In this document: in pieces, positions 35,982 through 46,830 of the stretch
Layout of the letters: every line of letters begins with the position of its first letter
How positions within the stretch are numbered: position 1 is the stretch's first letter
Source of the DNA: Argentina anserina
Lineage: Eukaryota; Streptophyta; Magnoliopsida; Rosales; Rosaceae
DNA length: 64,000 bases
Reading direction: 5' to 3'
Assembly: GCF_933775445.1 (NCBI RefSeq)
Contig: NC_065874.1
Location: 14,403,001 to 14,467,000 of the forward strand
Position numbers and translations under genes: made by a program
The notes under the pieces: generated by a model
The model's input: the letters and a program-made list of their open reading frames with translations, nothing else
What the model was told of the DNA's origin: nothing
The model's database searches: none

Positions 35982-36906
35982 GTCGAGTCTCTTGTTGCAT
36001 CCTATAACATTGATTGTGATTTCTATGGCATAGGGACTCTATGAATTTGGGATATTCCACACCTTTCTTCCTGGAGACCAGGTTCCAGGATACTACAGCC
36101 ATAAAAGTAATGGGACGTCAATATCTTTTACTATACCATTACATCCTGATCGAAGGATCCGAGGATTGAATGTCTTCTCTGTCTATGAAAATTCAGATGA
36201 TGTTTCTCAACTCATCTATACGGGTGTTAACTTACCTAATCCAATCATAACTAAAGTCATTAATAAGAGCAAGGGTCTGAAGTGGATCTTTGGCCCAACA
36301 TTCTACGGTATTCCAGATAATGGAAAAGATATGATTTGGCTAAGTCACTGGAAGTTGGAGAATCAACTGGAGGGTAACAATAAGGTGACTGTCTCAGTAT
36401 TTATGGAACCTTGGCTTCAGGTGAAGCAGTGTGGCGTCGAGCTTGTGTATGAGCAGGAGAGGAAGAGCAGCTACGACAGCTCGGATCCTTATTCATATGT
36501 CATTGGAACAGGGTTTTCAGAAGAGCAGGAGGTGATGCCAGGAACATACTTCCTCTGCCCTAGACCTGCTTCAATGGAGAATTTAGAGTTGTGTAGGTCA
36601 ATTTGGTTCACAAAGCTCATTAGGGACTCTGAAGAAACAGGTGTCACTTCCAACATCTTTATCTATGCCTCATGCTTGATAGAGGAGGCTATGAGACACT
36701 TCCAATTCATTCATTCTACATTTCCTTTTATGAAATTCCTCTGATTAGTTTACTGTTATTTATGTGTTTTAGATAAGGAAGGGGAACAAGAAGATCATCA
36801 CAACAAGTGCTGTAGCAGAAGCTGCAAGATTCTCATTATGGCATTATTTGTCCTTTTTTTTCTGGTCACTTTCATTCTCTCCCAGTCCTCCCATGGAGAA
36901 TTGTGA
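32715..36906 (+). CDS. TIR-NB-LRR immune receptor with C-JID domain and optional transmembrane tail
   Basis: Six coding exons: 32715-33214 (TIR), 33428-34520 (NB-ARC), 34632-34937 and 35057-35932 (LRRs), 36034-36640 (C-JID), 36773-36906 (tail), together 1,171 residues. The TIR domain has YDVFLSFRGEDTR and the NADase glutamate in WCLDEL (about E87). NB-ARC has the P-loop GIGGIGKTT, kinase-2 LLVIDDVDD, RNBS-B GSRIIITTR, GLPLAL, and MHQM where MHD is usual. The leucine-rich repeats include LKSLNLSRNPMHSLPSCI. The C-JID block has FHTFLPGDQVPGYYSHKS. Such receptors sense pathogen effectors and signal through TIR NADase activity and EDS1. Donor CAG/GTGTCA (36641) and the acceptor before 36773 give a tail with CCSRSCK followed by an 18-residue hydrophobic segment. 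Without that splice the frame ends at 36744 with FMKFL. Both ends are plausible. Exon phases join cleanly and no disabling change is seen, so it looks intact. Confidence 0.94.
35934..35979 (+). repeat. (TC)n microsatellite abutting the exon 4 splice donor of the TIR-NB-LRR gene
   Basis: The run starts one base after the last exon base plus G (CAG/GTCTCTCT), so the donor's downstream positions are part of the microsatellite. If not spliced, it would encode a Leu-Ser repeat and stop. Confidence 0.9.
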
Positions 36907-37599
36907 CCTAAATTTATGTTTGAATACTTATAATTTGGGGTAAAGGTTTTTTGAAGTCCGGTTATTACCAAATGCAATCTGTTTGGGGTACCTATATCCT
37001 AGCAGATGTAATACAGTTGTTTTTGTACATTTCCTTGGTTCTGTGCTGGGTTTCTCATTCTATGGCTTTCTTCTGTCATCTATGACAGCAATCTGTAATG
37101 ATTCTTCTGTTCCAAATATAATAAATGCAATGAGTGAATTTAGCACTAAATGGCTCAACCCTGCAAATTACATCTGATCACAACCGTGGGATAATGCATA
37201 AAGCTTTCAGCTTCTTGTAATCTTGTTTCTATTGATAACTGCATATCTTTTGTATTAATGCTTTCGTTCAAGAGACCTTACAAAACGAAAAGGGTAGAAA
37301 CCGGAATGACACTGGACGTATCACAGGTTTTCTGGCTTCAACCAACATCAATCATTGCAACAATGTTAAAGAAAAAATTAAATTACTCGCAATAAATTTC
37401 CATTTTCATATGTCAATTGAACTGTATATATCCTGATATCATCTTGGCCAAACAGTCTTAAAAGTTGGAATAGGAAGGCTTTATCTAAATCAAATCGATG
37501 ATGTTATGTTCATACAACAGGAATTATAAAAATAAAAAATAAAAAACATTTTTTTTGTTACAGAAAAATTTTGGGTCTATGGCATGAACTCTAACTGTT
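36907..37599. other. Convergent 3' regions
   Basis: Probable 3' UTRs of the plus-strand receptor gene (to about 37160, AATAAA near 37120) and of the minus-strand gene that ends at 37600. No other feature is seen. Confidence 0.5.
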
Positions 37600-40294
37600 T
37601 TATTTTCTGGCTTTCCCTTTTCTGGCCTTCGCAGGCCCTTTGCCACTTTCCTGTCAATTACAAAGTACCAATGTGTAAGCCCCAGAAACTCATAAAGATG
37701 ATTAAAAAATGGACAAACTATTGATCTCACAAGTACCTTTGAATACAGATTCCAGGCTGTTGGACCTGATAAATTCTGCCCAGATTTACTGACATAAACC
37801 TGACAGAAAACACCAGAGCAATTTTATAAAAAGGTTTACAATACACAGAAAAGTATTAATGTACATAAACATCAGGTTGTATGTGAATAATCTCTGTATC
37901 ACTCTTCTTCAGTAAGCAGAAAATGCAGGATTTCACGGAAATAGTATTTTGTGATCGATGGCAGAAGTCAATAAACCCCCATGAGCGATCGTAGAATGCC
38001 CATATGTATCTAACATCCAGTAAAGACAAAGCCAACTTGCTACTGAATTACTAAAAAAAACAGCAATATGTAGTGTTTAAACATTTAGCTTTCAACATAC
38101 CTTCCTTCCACCAGATGTATACCAACGACCACCTGATTGTCGACTAGCTTGGCCACTTTCAGGTGTGCGCCATTCACCCGAAGATTGTACATTTTCTTGA
38201 ATCCGTTTTTTGGACTTATTTCTCCCCTTATTTGTACTCTTCTTGACACTACCTTTCTGTGTTGCTTTACCTTTTGGGTTCACCCAGCTATTAGAACCAT
38301 GCAAGACATCTTCAACATTTGATATCTTTGACATATTTTGTCTCTGATTCACTGTCTGTTTTGAAGCTTCTCCAGTGCTAAATTGACCCCTGAATTCACA
38401 TTAGGAACATATGATGCTGCAAGTCATATAACATTCAGACGAAATTTGAAACCAAAAACAGCCTCAATACAAGGGAAGAGTGTGTTACAACTTACATGTA
38501 ATCAATAACTGATGCACCATTTTGTTGATTTCCACTGACATTAACAGCACCCAAGGGGAAAAAGTTTTGCAACCGACTGCAGACTAAATTTCGAATCTGT
38601 GGATCACTGTGGAAAAAGTAATGGTGGGCAGGTGGAAGGGGATCAGCCACATTCCAGAATTGTTCAACATCTTGGCCACTAGATGTCGTTTTATGAAAAT
38701 TCTTGTTTGTGTGACTAGTTCTATCCTTTGCAGATTGGAAGTATTCTTGACATGCCTCATCTAAAGTAGGTGTTGGAATATTGAACTTCTTGATCGGACT
38801 AAAGCTTTTCCAGAAATCAACATCTTCAGGCATACTTGTAGATGCGTTTTTGTTTGTTCCACTAGTAGATGCAGAATGGCCTGGGTTACTGTGTTGCTTC
38901 TTTGAAGATGAATCAAGCTTATAATTAATCCTACTGACACTATGACTAACAGAAGGATCATCAGAATCAGAATCAATTAACTGAAACCTACGAAGCGGAC
39001 TGGTAGTCAACTTTGGAAAAACAAATTCTTTGCGGCTTGCCTCCAAACTCACAGAAGCTGGGACATCTGAAATGTGATTCTTTTTCTTTCCAATGCCATG
39101 GTAGGATGACTGAGATGTTAAAACCCCATTTCCACGTAATGAGACTTTAGAACTACTACAGGATGTTTGGTATTGTGTTGACCGATGCACATCTGCCACA
39201 AATTTGGAAGAAATGAACATATATTATGGTGTATACAGACTTCATCTCGCTCACGTACTGACCACACACAAAAACAACAAAAGAGCTCACAATCTGAAAA
39301 CAACAATCAACTGCAACTAGACTTTAATGAATTCGGAATACGAGTACCCCTAAAGTTGAAGCGTTCCAGCAAACAATGCTGTGAAGGGACATATTACAAT
39401 ATAGCACTAAAACAGAAACGTAAGATTAATAATATTTTGCCAACCAAAATCATAAATCATAAATTGCAAAACACAAACTATGTATGCCAATGACTGATCA
39501 ACCATTCAACCTGCCTGCATACAGACATGAATTTTACAAAAAACAGTAGAGTATACTTAGCAACCCTAACATTTAACCCAATTGCTCCAAAACCATTGCT
39601 TTACCATATCAAGTTTCTTCTTATACACTATTACTATCCACACGCATTGCAACAGAATTTCCCTATACATTTCACCTTGCGCGTTACCGCAACCCCCAAA
39701 ATTAACGAACTCAAATTCTTTGTAAATGAATCCACTACATCATTATACCCATTACAATCACATTACATCTGCAATCTGAACAAGAATACTAATTTCTTAA
39801 GCTCATTGATTATTGCTGCCTTATCTTCATATTTCAGAAATCAAAAATAAGATAAACCCTTAAAAAAATTAGAACTCTACTTCCTCCCCCAAATTCATTT
39901 CCCTCATTTCTTCCTCACAATTCTATCAATCAACATAAAAATACCAACTTTCTCAACAAGAAACTCCAAAACCTAATTCACACTCAAAAAATCAATAATC
40001 CATAATCCAAAACAACAAGGGAAAAGGAACAAAGGAAGAACCTTGAACAGTCTCCTCGGGAGAAGAGAAGTCTTCGATGTCATCTTCAATGCTCCAAAAC
40101 GGCGTCGTCGGGAGCTCCCGCTTCTCCGGCAGCCCACGCTTCAGCCCACGCTTCGGCGGCTCGATCTGCGGCTCGATCTCTTCGTCTACTTTAGCTTCAA
40201 CCGGGGACTCGGGCGGAGGGGCTGTTTGGAGCTCCGAATCGAACCCGAAATCGAATCCGAGAGAGAAAGAAGGAGGTTCGTAGTCGGCGGCCAT
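37600..40294 (-). CDS. Plant protein of unknown function, 450 residues, five exons
   Basis: Minus-strand exons: 40294-40042, 39192-38496, 38389-38101, 37799-37737, 37650-37600. All have GT..AG borders and continuous frames; the stop is TAA at 37602-37600. The acidic N terminus (MAADYEPPSFSLGFDFGFD) is followed by a Ser-rich middle with LRRFQLIDSDSDDPS. A conserved-looking block comes next: DFWKSFSPIKKFNIPTPTLD, YFFHSDPQIRNLVCSRL and NFFPLGAVN. A basic C-terminal part has Gly/Lys-rich stretches, GRWYTSGGRKVYVSKSGQNL and a lysine-rich end (KARKGKARK). It has no signal peptide or membrane segment. The phase-consistent splicing and the recurring blocks make it a real gene. I believe homologues exist across land plants, but I cannot name a characterised one. 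The basic tail suggests a nuclear or nucleic-acid-binding role (inference). Confidence 0.82.
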
Positions 40295-41717
40295 GGAAGG
40301 AGTTGGGTCTGAAATTGGGGGGAGTGGGAGGGTTTTGGATTTGTAGAGTTGGGGATTTGAATTTTGGGGGAAAATTTTGGCGGGATTATGTTTTCAGATA
40401 TTTAAGTAAATTTAAACTTGGAAATTGATTTTTTTTTCTTGGACTGGTAATAAAATTAGGATTGTGCTATTAATACACTGTAAATCTGTAATGCATAAGC
40501 CAAATCTAAACTCCTACTCAACAAAAGTCATGGAAAAAATTGATTTGAAGTTTTGAACAACATATATGTAATCTTGTAATTAATATGAGAAATAATTATA
40601 TATACTCACCACATATCTCAAGTGACGTACCCCTAATGTTATTGGTTCATTTTTTATTGTAATTTTTTATATTTGATTTTTATATGTAAATAAACTTTTA
40701 CTATTTTCACCGCGGGTATATTAATTATATCATGACTTAATATAATTGGTTTAATACACCACATGACATCTTTCGCCCAAGTTCTTAAAAGTTAAAACCA
40801 ATTCAATCACACTCAAACCCAAGTTCTTAACAGATGACTTAAAAGTTAAAACTCAATTCAAACACACTCAACCCCCAAATTTACTAGCTATTAGCATCTT
40901 TCGCCCAAGTTCTTTAAAGTGATCGAGCACTTATTTTGGCATGCGAGCAAGCTCGTAGAGGTGGCCCTTGTAAGGTTTATATCGAAGTAGTGCTGTTTCT
41001 TTTGTTTGTTCCACTATTGTATATGGAATAAGAAGTTATATAGATCGATGATCCATTGATCCCACTGTTTCCACTGTCTATATAGCTTTGGAGTTCATCC
41101 ACACTCTCAAACTGGATGGAACTACGGATTAAACCCTGATATCCATCATGACACATGAGTGGAGCACCTGTAGTTAGCTGAAAAAAGAAGATGCATGATT
41201 CCCAGCTCCGAGCTGTCCCAGATAATGGCCACCACCTAATCTTGCTGTATCCCAACCAAGGTGGCATTAGGTGGTTGTTAGCTCTCTCGTCTCCTCTTAT
41301 GACATGATTAGTGAATCCTATCTAACAGATACGCACATGTGCATGGTTGCGGACTTGGGGGTATTGGTTAGACAGGTCTATATCGAACCTCAAAGAAAAT
41401 AGTGGTGTTGGTAAGAAAAAAAATTAATTAACTTTTCACTAGAAGTTTGGAGATGAAAAATTTGGAGATTTCCAACTTTCCATACTCCTAAATATCCTAG
41501 CTAGAAGTTTTGTTTGATAGTTGATACTGCAAAAGTAGACGAGACTAGATCCACACCAGAATTAATGGAAAACAAAATTGTGTGATTAGTTTACATCTAC
41601 GAGTTAACATCTAAAGAATTTACAGAACTGAGCAACTTTTTTACAATATTGACAACATAATTATACAAAGCTAGAGGTAAAATGATCATGGCCGATTACT
41701 GATCGATGATATCATAA
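40295..41717. other. Spacer between two minus-strand genes
   Basis: The first part is the promoter side of the unknown-function gene. Imperfect direct repeats of TCTTTCGCCCAAGTTCTT (near 40768 and 40889) and AAGTTAAAACYCAATTCAA occur at 40760-40920. A minus-strand frame of 96 codons at 41267-40977 (PPWLGYSKIRWWPL) is not recognised and has no support from splicing. The last ~100 bases before 41718 are probably the 3' UTR of the MGNC gene. Confidence 0.4.
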
Positions 41718-42119
41718 TCAATTGACCTCAGGAATGCTCTGAAGGACAGGCCTCCACGGCCGCTGATGATCAGTCTCGTATGGATCAGCACTACTACTAA
41801 CGCTAATGATCAACTGCGCCAAAACCTGCTGCACAGTCATTTCCTTCAGCTCCATCCTACCCATCAACTCCTCAAGCTGCTTCTTCGTCATCTTTATCTT
41901 CACTTCCGAAGCTCCTGGTAGCGGAATTTTTGTCTTCGAAGAATCATAAGAACCAAATTCACCACCATCTTCACCTCCAAGAAGCCCCTCTTCTTCTACT
42001 ACCACCTTTGTCTTCCTCATATGCTTGTGATCTCGATCATCATTTGCCAGAGACCCCCAATCCTCGCCTCCCCAATTCACCGACGACGACGATTCCTCGT
42101 GCCTCATACAGTTCCCCAT
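41718..42119 (-). CDS. Small MGNC protein, probable myristoyl/palmitoyl-anchored plant protein
   Basis: Single exon, 133 residues. The ATG at 42119 was chosen because the protein then begins MGNCMRHEES: Gly2 fits N-myristoylation and Cys4 S-acylation, which would place it at the plasma membrane. An upstream in-frame start would bury that signal. A conserved-looking core, EVKIKMTKKQLEELMGRMEL, is followed by VQQVLAQLI and the C-terminal end RPWRPVLQSIPEVN. The family looks like the small plant proteins with MGNC.RHE starts, possibly related to PADRE/DUF4228 proteins that are often stress-induced. I am not sure of the family name. A TATA box (TATATAAA, complement at 42199-42206) lies 80 bp upstream. 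Confidence 0.85.
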   Translation of the reverse strand: MGNCMRHEESSSSVNWGGEDWGSLANDDRDHKHMRKTKVVVEEEGLLGGEDGGEFGSYDSSKTKIPLPGASEVKIKMTKKQLEELMGRMELKEMTVQQVLAQLIISVSSSADPYETDHQRPWRPVLQSIPEVN

Positions 42120-42198
42120 GTCTTTCCTTCTTGCTCTTTGGTTTATGCTTTGGTGATATTTTCTGGGAATAGAGAACGAGCTACTCTGTGCTCTGTGG

Positions 42199-42206
42199 TT
42201 TATATA
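42199..42206 (-). promoter_or_regulatory. TATA box of the MGNC gene
   Basis: TATATAAA on the minus strand, 80 bp before the ATG at 42119; a spacing that allows a ~50-bp leader. Confidence 0.6.
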
Positions 42207-44459
42207 CACGAGCAAAGAGAGAGGAGGATGACGATTATGAAGGTGATGAAGATGAAACTATGCGGGGGGAGGGAAAAGGGTCAAACCTAATTTGATGACA
42301 TGTTTTCCGACGTGGCAGGCGGTGGGAGAGTTTGACCTCATCGATTTGGCTATGGTGGTGGGTTTTGGCATCTTTAGGACAGAGGATTGGTTCCAGCTGA
42401 ACATGCATGATCCCATTATTGGATACTCGGCTTCGATCAATCATCTGATTGACTACGTAGTTAATTAACTACAGTAGTAAGATGAACTTACTTACAAGTA
42501 TATTAACCGAAGAGGTCAAGATTCTGACGTAAGTGCAATTTGGGTTTGATCGGAATAACTTGCTAGCTAATGACCAATGTTTCCTCCTGATTCCATTCCC
42601 ACTACTTGTTACCTAACTTGAACCGACACCAAATCTACTCATCTACCGACGAGCAACTCATGGTATTAAGTTAATACTTACATTAACAATAGCGTAATGT
42701 GTATTGTTATGTTATAGGCCGAATTCTCATTGATATTTATTACTTAAACAATCGTTACGTCTGAAAATTTTACTTTTATCATAATGATATGTTTGTAATG
42801 CCATAGGTATCAATTTACATATTATTATTGTAACGGATATTATTATCGTAACCACATAAAATAAATATACTGAGCATGGTAATTTTAATTAATAAATTAT
42901 TTGTCGGTGCATGTAGATATGTGATTATGTAATTAAGCATACGGTTGTATACTTTAAAAGAAATCAGGTGTGAAAGGGTATTTGGGATGGGATCTTAGGT
43001 GTGAACACGAATCAGCAATCGGAATCTTTCATTTTGTGCCAAGTAAGTGCATGCCCACCAAAAAGGAATCCTCCAATCCCTTCTCTGTTATTTCACGTGC
43101 GCGTTTTTCTGTCCCTGATGACTTCTTCTTCTTCTTCTGGTCAATCACTTACATCCTGAATAGGTATTAAAATACCTTTTAGAGCATATCATCACCAAAT
43201 TATGATCATCTTAATATAAAATGCTACTTTATATGTTCACCTAATCCAAAGGGTTTCAAATATGGATGCTATACTAGTATGCTGTTTTCCTTTGTCATTA
43301 ATCCTCTTCTTAATTTTTCCTGTCATTTGTTTGTTCTAACTCAGACTTAAAATGTGTTGTACGTCTTTTTTAAGAATTATTATTGGTAGGAACTGAATTT
43401 TACACTTCTCATATTATACAGTAATTCACATTTCTATTTCAATCTTCTCTATTTTTCTTTTTCTGATTAATTTAATTTTTAGCAACATGTGTTTCGTTTC
43501 TCTTTTAACCATTGAACCAAATAAAGAAATCAGTGTGAATAATAGAGTAAAATAGATAGTTGCAAGTTTCAATCAACAATTAATATTGTACCAAGGACAT
43601 ATATATATTTAACCAGTTGCTTATTGAGATACCAAGATTGCTCCTCTCCCGATATTTCTAACAACACTAATAACATTATAGCATAGCTAGAACTGTTAAG
43701 TTTCAACGAGAGTGATCTTGATTATTTATGAACCATGCATCCCTTTAGTAATCAAGTCGTTTATTTTAAAACAACTTGTCTTCTAATGACTTCCTAATTA
43801 GGTCGTATCAACATTTCTACTCATACCGATGCTATAGCCGGCGTCGGTGAACTATATATATAATACATCATTACTGATGCAAGACTAATTAAAGGAGCGC
43901 CAGTCTTCTCAACGAATATGAAAACATGTAGGCTATATATATATATAGATATATATAAACATATAGTAATTAGCCCCTGTTAGAGACGCAAAGTTCAGAT
44001 CTGTACCTCATCACCTTGTACGTATGCATGGGTAGCTAACTAGCTGTATATATAAGCTGCATTGGGATATTGTAGTTTGGTGTTCATGGGTGAGTCTAAT
44101 TTCTAAAGAGGCTTGTAATTTCGACCTTCACGTTCAAAAACGATCGTGGTCTCCATGCTATAGCACCTAGCTAACTTATTTGCTGCGTTGTTCCAAAAAC
44201 CCTACCAGATGAATGAGATGATTCGCTCACGTACGAAATTTCAACCAGATTGTCGACAAAAGAGGGAGAACCGAGACTGAGAAAAAGGGAAAGATTGTTC
44301 TGTTGTATGAAAGCAAAGAGAGTTGGGCTGGTTGGGTCTTGAATTTCAAAGGAGGAAAAGAGCTGAGCTTAGGCTTTCTCAAAGCCTAAAACCAAATTCA
44401 TGTCTTTAAATCAATAAAAAAAATTTAGAAAACATTTCCAAAAAAAGTCACAAATAAAT
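42207..44459. other. Gene-free AT-rich spacer
   Basis: No reading frame, RNA gene or bounded element is supported here. Short TA-rich stretches occur at 43585-43605 and 43930-43965. Confidence 0.45.
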
Positions 44460-46830
44460 TATACTTTCGAAAAATTATCGATCGACACTAGTCGATATGA
44501 TCAGTCTATATATTTAATGATCTCGTAAAAATTTCATCCGATTTAGACATGGTTTAACCGTCCGTACCTATCGTTAACCAAAAAAGTTGTGTTTTGACAT
44601 ATTAAAACTTCATTGACCGGAACTTTGACAAATGAGTTTCCTCGATTTGACCGCGCATTCTCAGTGATAAAAATTATGTGATTTCAGATATGCAAACGGT
44701 TTTCGACGTTTGCATTCTGAAAATGGGTTCTCCTTAGAGCATATTAGTGGTGTTTTCGGTTTATTGAAAATTTCAACGGTCAAACGAGGTCCGAATTGGA
44801 TGAAATTTTTACAAGATCACTAAATATATATACCAATCACATCGGCTAGTGTTGATTGATCCCAAGAAGTTTCATCTATAAAGTCGTTTTATAATGCGAT
44901 AGTTTTATTTTACACCTAATATAAAAATATTATAATACATTAGTGGACACTTTAACGATCGACAACTCCAGTTTGGAATACAGTCGATCAACACCAGCTG
45001 ATGTGATCGATATATATAATTTGGGACCCCGTAAAAATTTCGTCCATTTTATACATGGTTTGACCGTCCATACATACGGTTAACAAAAAAATAGACGTTT
45101 TGACATATTAAAATCTCATTGACCGGGGGTTTTGCCAAATGAGTTTTCCCGATTCGACAACACACGCTTGATGACAAAAATTATGTGATTTCAGATATGC
45201 AAACGGCTTTCGGCCTTCGCATCCTGGAAATAGGTCCTCCCTTAGGGCATATTAGTGGTGTTTTCGGTTTACTTGAAATTTTGATTTCGAACGAGGTCCG
45301 AATTGGATGAAATTTTTACAGGGTCACTAAATATGTATATCGATCACATCGGCTAATGTTGATTGATCATGAGAAGTTTCCTTCATATAGTTATTTCATA
45401 TTGCGATAATTTTATTTTAAACATAATTAAATGTTATGATACATTAGTGGACACTTCGGCGATCAACAACTCCAGTTTGGAATATTGTCAATCGAAAACC
45501 AGCCGATGTGATCGGTATATATCAATGTTCTAAAAAACGGTCTAGGCGCTAGGAGGTCACACACCGCCACGCTTTTTGCCTCGGCGGCCATCTGTGGCGT
45601 TTTGTGAATTAGGCGGCCGCCTAGGCGGTCTTAGGCGGTCCTAGGCGGTTCTAAGCGGTCTTAGGCGGCCATATTCAGTCCTAGGCGGTCCTATTCAGTC
45701 CTAGGCGGTCTAATTGGGTCTATTCAGTCCTAGTTGGTGAACCATCATTTGACATTAAAAAAAAACTAAAAGAGGGCGCAACTCTCACTCTTTGTCTATT
45801 TTATGAAAACTGAATCTCATCAGCAGAAGAAGAGGAAAGAAATATGAATATTAAGTTTGAGTCTGATACTGAATGAGTTAGGAAATAATTTGGAGAGAAA
45901 TAAATTGAGATTTAGTATTATTGCATTTGTTTCATTATTTATCTTTTCTTCAAATATTTTTATGGACTTTCTACTTAAGTTATGTGAATTTAGACTATTT
46001 TAAGTATTTTTAAAATTAATATTAAACATCATTATATATTTTTAATCATTAAAATAGTTTAAATATATGTATAAAAATAAATAAATATTTAATAATTCAA
46101 AACCTCATATGCGCCGCCTAGGAGGCCGCCTAACCGTCTAAGCGCTAGGAGGTGGTTGTCCACCTGCATACCGCCTAGCGCTTTTTAGAACCTTGCTATA
46201 TATATTTAGGAACCCCGTAAAAATTTCGTCCATTTTGGACATGGTTTAACCGTATGTACCTATGGTCAACAAAAAAAATGTGTTTTGACATATTAAAACC
46301 CCATTGATCAGAACTTTGCTAAATGGTTTTCCTCGATTCAACCACTCACGCTTAGTGACAAAAATTAGGTGATTTCGGATATGCAAATAGCTTTTGGCGT
46401 TCGCATCCCGGAAATAGGTCCTCTCTTAGGGCGTACTAGTGGTGTTTTCGGTTTACCGGAAATTCCGACGGTTAAACAAGGTTTGAATTGGATGAAATTT
46501 TTACAGGGTCACTAAATATATATATCGATCACATCGGCTGGTGTCGATCGATACTGAGAAGTTTCCTTCATATAGTCTCTTCATAATGCGATAGTTTTAT
46601 TCTAAACCTAATATAAAGGTTATGATACATTAGTGAACATTTCGGCGATCAACAACTTCAGTTTAAAATACGGTTGATCGACACCAGCAAATGTGATCGA
46701 TATATATATTTAGAAATCCTGTAAAAATTTCGTCCGTTTTGGACATGGTTTGACCGTCTATACCTACGATTAACCAAAAAGATGTGTTTTGAGTCTTTTG
46801 ACATATTAAAACCATATTGAAGATTTTTTA
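44460..46830. repeat. Tandem array of a ~505-bp palindromic repeat (block 1)
   Basis: Equivalent points (GCTGATGTGATCGATAT and variants) fall at 44491, 44998, 45502 and 46687. The spacings are 507, 504 and, after removing the hAT-type insertion and its duplicated target, 504 bp. Each unit contains two inverted arms with GATATGATC..TATATATTTAG, GTAAAAATTTCATCC and GACCGT, so the unit is itself a foldback sequence plus a ~160-bp spacer. Copies differ by many substitutions. There is no coding capacity. Confidence 0.88.
45523..46195. mobile_element. hAT-type MITE with GGCGGTC repeats, inserted in the 505-bp array
   Basis: A 673-bp insertion with ends CAATGTTCTAAAAAAC and, as the complement of the right end, CAAGGTTCTAAAAAGC. 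It is flanked by 8-bp direct repeats with one mismatch (GTATATAT 45515-45522, CTATATAT 46196-46203). GC-rich subterminal tandem motifs CCTAGGCGGTC/TTAGGCGGTC recur at about 45615-45710; the right side has GGCGCTAGG-type motifs, and the centre is AT-rich. CA-starting TIRs and an 8-bp TSD point to hAT. Confidence 0.82.

Noticed and set aside
40977..41267. A 96-codon minus-strand frame (PPWLGYSKIRWWPL)
   Set aside because: No known domain, no conserved context; I cannot support it as a gene.
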